DNA of 5,881 bases from Caulobacteraceae bacterium (GTDB lineage: Bacteria > Pseudomonadota > Alphaproteobacteria > Caulobacterales > Caulobacteraceae): assembly GCA_020852035.1 (NCBI GenBank), contig JADZBR010000183.1, forward strand, positions 1 to 5,881, read 5' to 3'. The notes beneath the pieces are model-generated. The model was not told the DNA's origin. It saw only the letters and a program-made list of their open reading frames with translations, and did no database searches. Positions 5,242 to 5,881 of this stretch are shown piece after piece (position 1 is the stretch's first letter; every line of letters starts with the position of its first letter). A program made the translations under genes and the position numbers.

Positions 5242-5881
5242 CTAGTCCTCCTCGCCGTCTTCCGGCCCGCCGACCAGCAGTTCCTCCTCGATCTGCTCGC
5301 GCTTGCCACGCACCTGCGCCTCGATCTGGGCTGCGATGTCGGGGTTTCCCTTCAGGAACTCGCGGACATTGTCGCGGCCCTGGCCGATGCGGGTGGAGTT
5401 CCAGGAGAACCAGGAGCCGGATTTCTCGATCACCCCGGCCTTGACGCCCAGGTCGATCACCTCGCCCAGCTTGGATATCCCCTCGCCGTACATGATGTCG
5501 AACTCGACCTCGCGGAACGGCGGGGCGACCTTGTTCTTGACCACCTTCACGCGGACGTTGTTACCGATGATCTCGTCGCGCATCTTCACCGAGCCGGTGC
5601 GGCGGATATCCAGACGCACCGAGGCGTAGAACTTCAGGGCGTTGCCGCCCGTCGTGGTCTCGGGCGAGCCGTACATCACCCCGATCTTCATGCGGATCTG
5701 GTTGATGAAGATCACCAGGGTCTTGGCCTTGGAGATCGAGGCGGTCAGCTTGCGCAGCGCCTGGCTCATCAGACGGGCCTGCAGGCCCGGCAGGCTGTCG
5801 CCCATCTCGCCTTCGATTTCAGCCCGCGGTACCAAAGCCGCCACCGAATCGATCACGAGAATATCGACCGCATTCGAGCGC
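5242..5881 (-). CDS. recA: Recombinase RecA, C-terminal part (5' end outside window)
   Basis: The visible 212 residues are the C-terminal portion of RecA, the ATP-dependent strand-exchange protein that also activates LexA self-cleavage in the SOS response. The frame is open to the right edge, so the start, the Walker A motif and the recA promoter (with any LexA box) are not in the window. Visible landmarks are the Walker B strand VDILVIDSVAAL, EIEGEMGDSLPGLQARLMSQ (loop L1 region), VIFINQIRMKIGVMYG, and the DNA-binding loop L2, GSPETTTGGNALKFYASVRL. These are followed by NNVRVKVVKNKVAPPF, the C-terminal domain with IGQGRDNVREFL, and an acidic tail, EDGEED. The L1-region sequence GDSLPGLQ is the alphaproteobacterial form (GDSHMGLA in E. 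coli). The stop is TAG at 5244-5242. All visible motifs are intact. Confidence 0.98.
   Translation of the reverse strand, partial: RSNAVDILVIDSVAALVPRAEIEGEMGDSLPGLQARLMSQALRKLTASISKAKTLVIFINQIRMKIGVMYGSPETTTGGNALKFYASVRLDIRRTGSVKMRDEIIGNNVRVKVVKNKVAPPFREVEFDIMYGEGISKLGEVIDLGVKAGVIEKSGSWFSWNSTRIGQGRDNVREFLKGNPDIAAQIEAQVRGKREQIEEELLVGGPEDGEED

Noticed and set aside
2954..5245. A 763-codon open frame on the + strand covering most of alaS.
   Set aside because: It is antisense to the fully motif-supported alaS. Long antisense frames are expected opposite high-GC genes with G/C third positions. Its Leu/Gly/Ala/Arg/His-rich product has no recognisable domain.

Overview
The window is high-GC, densely coded chromosomal DNA from an alphaproteobacterium. 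The RecA, AlaS and S4 sequences are of alphaproteobacterial type. The GC-rich codon use and the gene content suggest Caulobacterales (a Caulobacter- or Phenylobacterium-like organism). This placement is made from memory of protein families, not from a search. No mobile element, tRNA, rRNA or CRISPR array was seen.

Layout, left to right. (1) On the + strand lies the 3' end of rpsD (ribosomal protein S4), closed by a perfect 10-bp terminator hairpin. (2) A small + strand gene follows for a 133-residue lipoprotein of unknown function; it ends 3 bases before the convergent end of grxD. (3) A minus-strand cluster, read right to left, holds alaS (alanyl-tRNA synthetase, full length), a BolA-family gene, a gene for an aldo/keto-reductase-like protein, and grxD (monothiol CGFS glutaredoxin). 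(4) Next comes a 260-base non-coding spacer with a probable recA terminator and presumably the alaS promoter. (5) The 3' part of recA, also on the minus strand, runs off the right edge.

How the genes relate. BolA proteins and CGFS monothiol glutaredoxins are established partners that form [2Fe-2S]-bridged complexes in iron-sulfur cluster delivery and iron sensing, so their proximity here makes sense. Between them, starting 4 bases after the bolA stop, lies a protein with the recognisable outline of an aldo/keto reductase. Its catalytic Asp, Tyr and Lys are absent and its His position is Glu, so it looks like a pseudo-enzyme. A non-catalytic AKR-fold protein in a BolA-glutaredoxin operon is the most interesting item in the window. 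The rest (S4, AlaS, RecA) is ordinary housekeeping content, and no elaborate new system is evident.
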